From: Oligoflexia bacterium
GTDB lineage: Bacteria; Bdellovibrionota; Bacteriovoracia; Bacteriovoracales; Bacteriovoracaceae
Assembly (NCBI GenBank): GCA_015232355.1
Contig: JADFZW010000031.1
Coordinates: 1 to 54,692, forward strand
Length of the DNA: 54,692 nt
Direction of reading: 5' to 3'
The translations under genes were made by a program, and so were the position numbers. The notes under the pieces were generated by a model. That model was not told where the DNA came from. It searched no databases and saw only the letters and a list, made by a program, of their open reading frames with translations. Positions 53,517-54,692 of this stretch are shown one piece after another. Positions within the stretch are counted from its first letter, which is position 1, and every line of letters begins with the position of its first letter.

Positions 53517-54692
53517 GTGCGCCTAGAAAGCGTACTTTAACCGGTGGTGTAAGTCCACACTCAGAAGTGAACCCATCACACTGAGAATCGAGTTTTGAAC
53601 TCATGGAGGTAACAAAATGGGTTAAGCGTAAACAGAGATAAACAGCAGGCCGTAAGGTTTCCTAAGTGATTGAGTCCCGAAAAATGCGCATACCAATCGA
53701 CGACACCTTATTGAGATGTGGAAGTCTACATTAGTTTAAAAAGGATTGGGATAGACATCTAAACTAAGATTGGCGGGATCTGAGAACAGGGCATGCTGTG
53801 AAGGTTAAAGTTATGAACTAGGGATCTCCTATAGCTCCTCCATGATGAGAGTATTAACCGATCAAGTGTAAAAGCGAGGAAGTTAAAATGAGTTATAGGA
53901 AGTCAGCTGGGCCATAGTACCGATGAAACAAGTAACGACTGTGGAGGAAAGGGCCCTGGGTATTATCAACTTCAATGGAGAAACAAATGTGTATGAAACA
54001 AAGTACACAAAATTTGGAAACGAAACTAAAGAAGATAAAAGTTAACTCTGAGGAGAATCCAAAGGCGGAGTTCAAATGGTTAATCCAACACTTCAACAAG
54101 GAGAATCTTACTCTATGTTTTCAGGAGCTGGATGGAAAGAAAGCGCTGGGAGCAGACGGAATAAGTAAAGATGAATATGCAATTAAACTGGAAGAGAACA
54201 TTGAATCGCTAGTGACCAGAATGAAAACTGGCAAATATTATCCAGCACCTGTTAGAGAGGTTATGATACCAAAGGGAGAAGGAAAATTCCGACCTTTGGG
54301 AATAAGTAATATCGAAGACAAAATAGTGCAATCTCTATTCAATAAAATCCTAAAGGCCATTTATGAACCAGTACTTACAAATATGTCACATGGATTTAGA
54401 GAGGGACGGGGATGCCATACGGCCATTAAGGATTTGCATAGTTTTCTTAGCTCGAAGAATGATGGTGTTATAATAGATGTAGATTTGAAGAACTACTTCG
54501 GTACTATCAACCACAGGAAACTAATCCTTCTATTAGAGATGAAAATTAAAGATAGATGGTTTATAAGATATGTGGTGAGAATGTTGAAAGCAGGAATTCT
54601 TAGTCCTGATGGATTTAAAGTTGGTGATGATGGTACCCCCCAAGGATCTATTGTTTCCCCAATTCTGTCTAATATATTTTCACATTATGCGA
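53517..54692 (+). mobile_element. group II intron, 5' part (continues beyond window)
   Basis: Starts with GTGCGCCTAGAAAGCG, fitting the GUGYG 5' consensus of group II introns, followed by about 450 bases of structured, G+C-richer non-coding sequence (domain I-III region, with EBS-type and stem sequences) and then the reverse transcriptase frame. The 3' end and domains V-VI lie beyond the window. It sits in an intergenic CATACTCAA repeat and in the opposite orientation to the coiled-coil gene. Confidence 0.88.
53975..54692 (+). CDS. ltrA: group II intron reverse transcriptase/maturase, partial at 3' end
   Basis: Intron-encoded protein that splices the intron RNA and copies it into DNA. From ATG 53975 the frame is open to the window end (239 codons). 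It shows the RT blocks ALGADGISKDEY, PVREVMIPKGEGKFRPLGI, DKIVQSLFNKIL, HGFREGRGCHTAI, the first catalytic Asp in VIIDVDLKNYFGTINH, and DGTPQGSIVSPILSNIFSHY. The YADD motif, maturase domain and any endonuclease are beyond the edge. The ribosome-binding sequence is poor, as often for these proteins. Confidence 0.9.
   Translation, partial: MEKQMCMKQSTQNLETKLKKIKVNSEENPKAEFKWLIQHFNKENLTLCFQELDGKKALGADGISKDEYAIKLEENIESLVTRMKTGKYYPAPVREVMIPKGEGKFRPLGISNIEDKIVQSLFNKILKAIYEPVLTNMSHGFREGRGCHTAIKDLHSFLSSKNDGVIIDVDLKNYFGTINHRKLILLLEMKIKDRWFIRYVVRMLKAGILSPDGFKVGDDGTPQGSIVSPILSNIFSHYA

Noticed and set aside
53893..54099. Minus-strand open frame of 68 codons inside the intron
   Set aside because: It overlaps the intron's structured region and the start of the reverse transcriptase on the other strand, and has no ribosome-binding sequence.
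1..54692. tRNA, rRNA or prophage genes
   Set aside because: I saw no tRNA T-loop pattern, ribosomal RNA segment or phage structural or integrase gene anywhere in the window.

Overview
The window is AT-rich (about 30% G+C by eye), gene-dense and Gram-negative. LPS heptosyltransferase, beta-barrel outer-membrane proteins, lipoproteins and many Sec signal peptides all point that way. Gene content and style resemble Bdellovibrionota, most likely the Bacteriovorax side: recA next to alaS, rpoZ next to cheR, an etfB-etfA-acyl-CoA dehydrogenase operon, and many secreted proteins of unknown function. That placement is inferred from recognition, not from a phylogeny.

Layout. (1) 1-2600: a secreted protein-arginine deiminase of the vertebrate/cyanobacterial type, preceded by a secreted protein with a PPPY tail. 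(2) 2790-5026: a complete ISAs1-type insertion with 21-bp terminal inverted repeats and a 10-bp target duplication; it carries a hairpin-interrupted transposase and a REP-associated-type (HUH/Y1) transposase. (3) 5100-9260: a minus-strand group with a small secreted protein, a TPR/barrel protein and a lipoprotein with a sulfatase-modifying-factor fold. (4) 9389-12283: a secreted protein with the anthrax edema factor/CyaA/ExoY nucleotidyl cyclase signature, then a lipoprotein. (5) 12334-31479: mostly core genes: a RelA-fold-like protein, recA, alaS, an oligopeptide-binding lipoprotein, rpoZ, cheR, a cytosolic PAS/GAF histidine kinase, hisS and valS. (6) 31578-41688: secreted and envelope proteins, including a solute-binding protein, a very large secreted protein, a transglutaminase-like enzyme, a Cache-domain protein and an outer-membrane barrel. 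(7) 41735-46865: acyl-CoA dehydrogenase with its electron-transfer flavoprotein, then a heptosyltransferase. (8) 46873-53327: a regulator, two proteins with an ADP-ribosyltransferase-like motif pair, a choloylglycine-hydrolase-family Ntn hydrolase and a secreted coiled-coil protein. (9) 53517-end: the 5' part of a group II intron with its reverse transcriptase, cut by the window edge.

The most striking theme is a scattered set of exported enzymes whose best-known relatives modify eukaryotic proteins or nucleotide pools: the arginine deiminase, the cyclase, the ART-like pair and the transglutaminase-like protein. This suggests a host-associated or eukaryote-interacting member of an otherwise mostly predatory lineage (inference). 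The second theme is pervasive short tandem repeats. Units of 4-15 bp are expanded between genes and, in frame, inside core genes (recA, alaS, hisS, valS, etfA, etfB, acyl-CoA dehydrogenase, heptosyltransferase), giving Asn/Ser/Thr/Val-rich tails and loops. I saw no tRNA, rRNA, riboswitch or CRISPR array.
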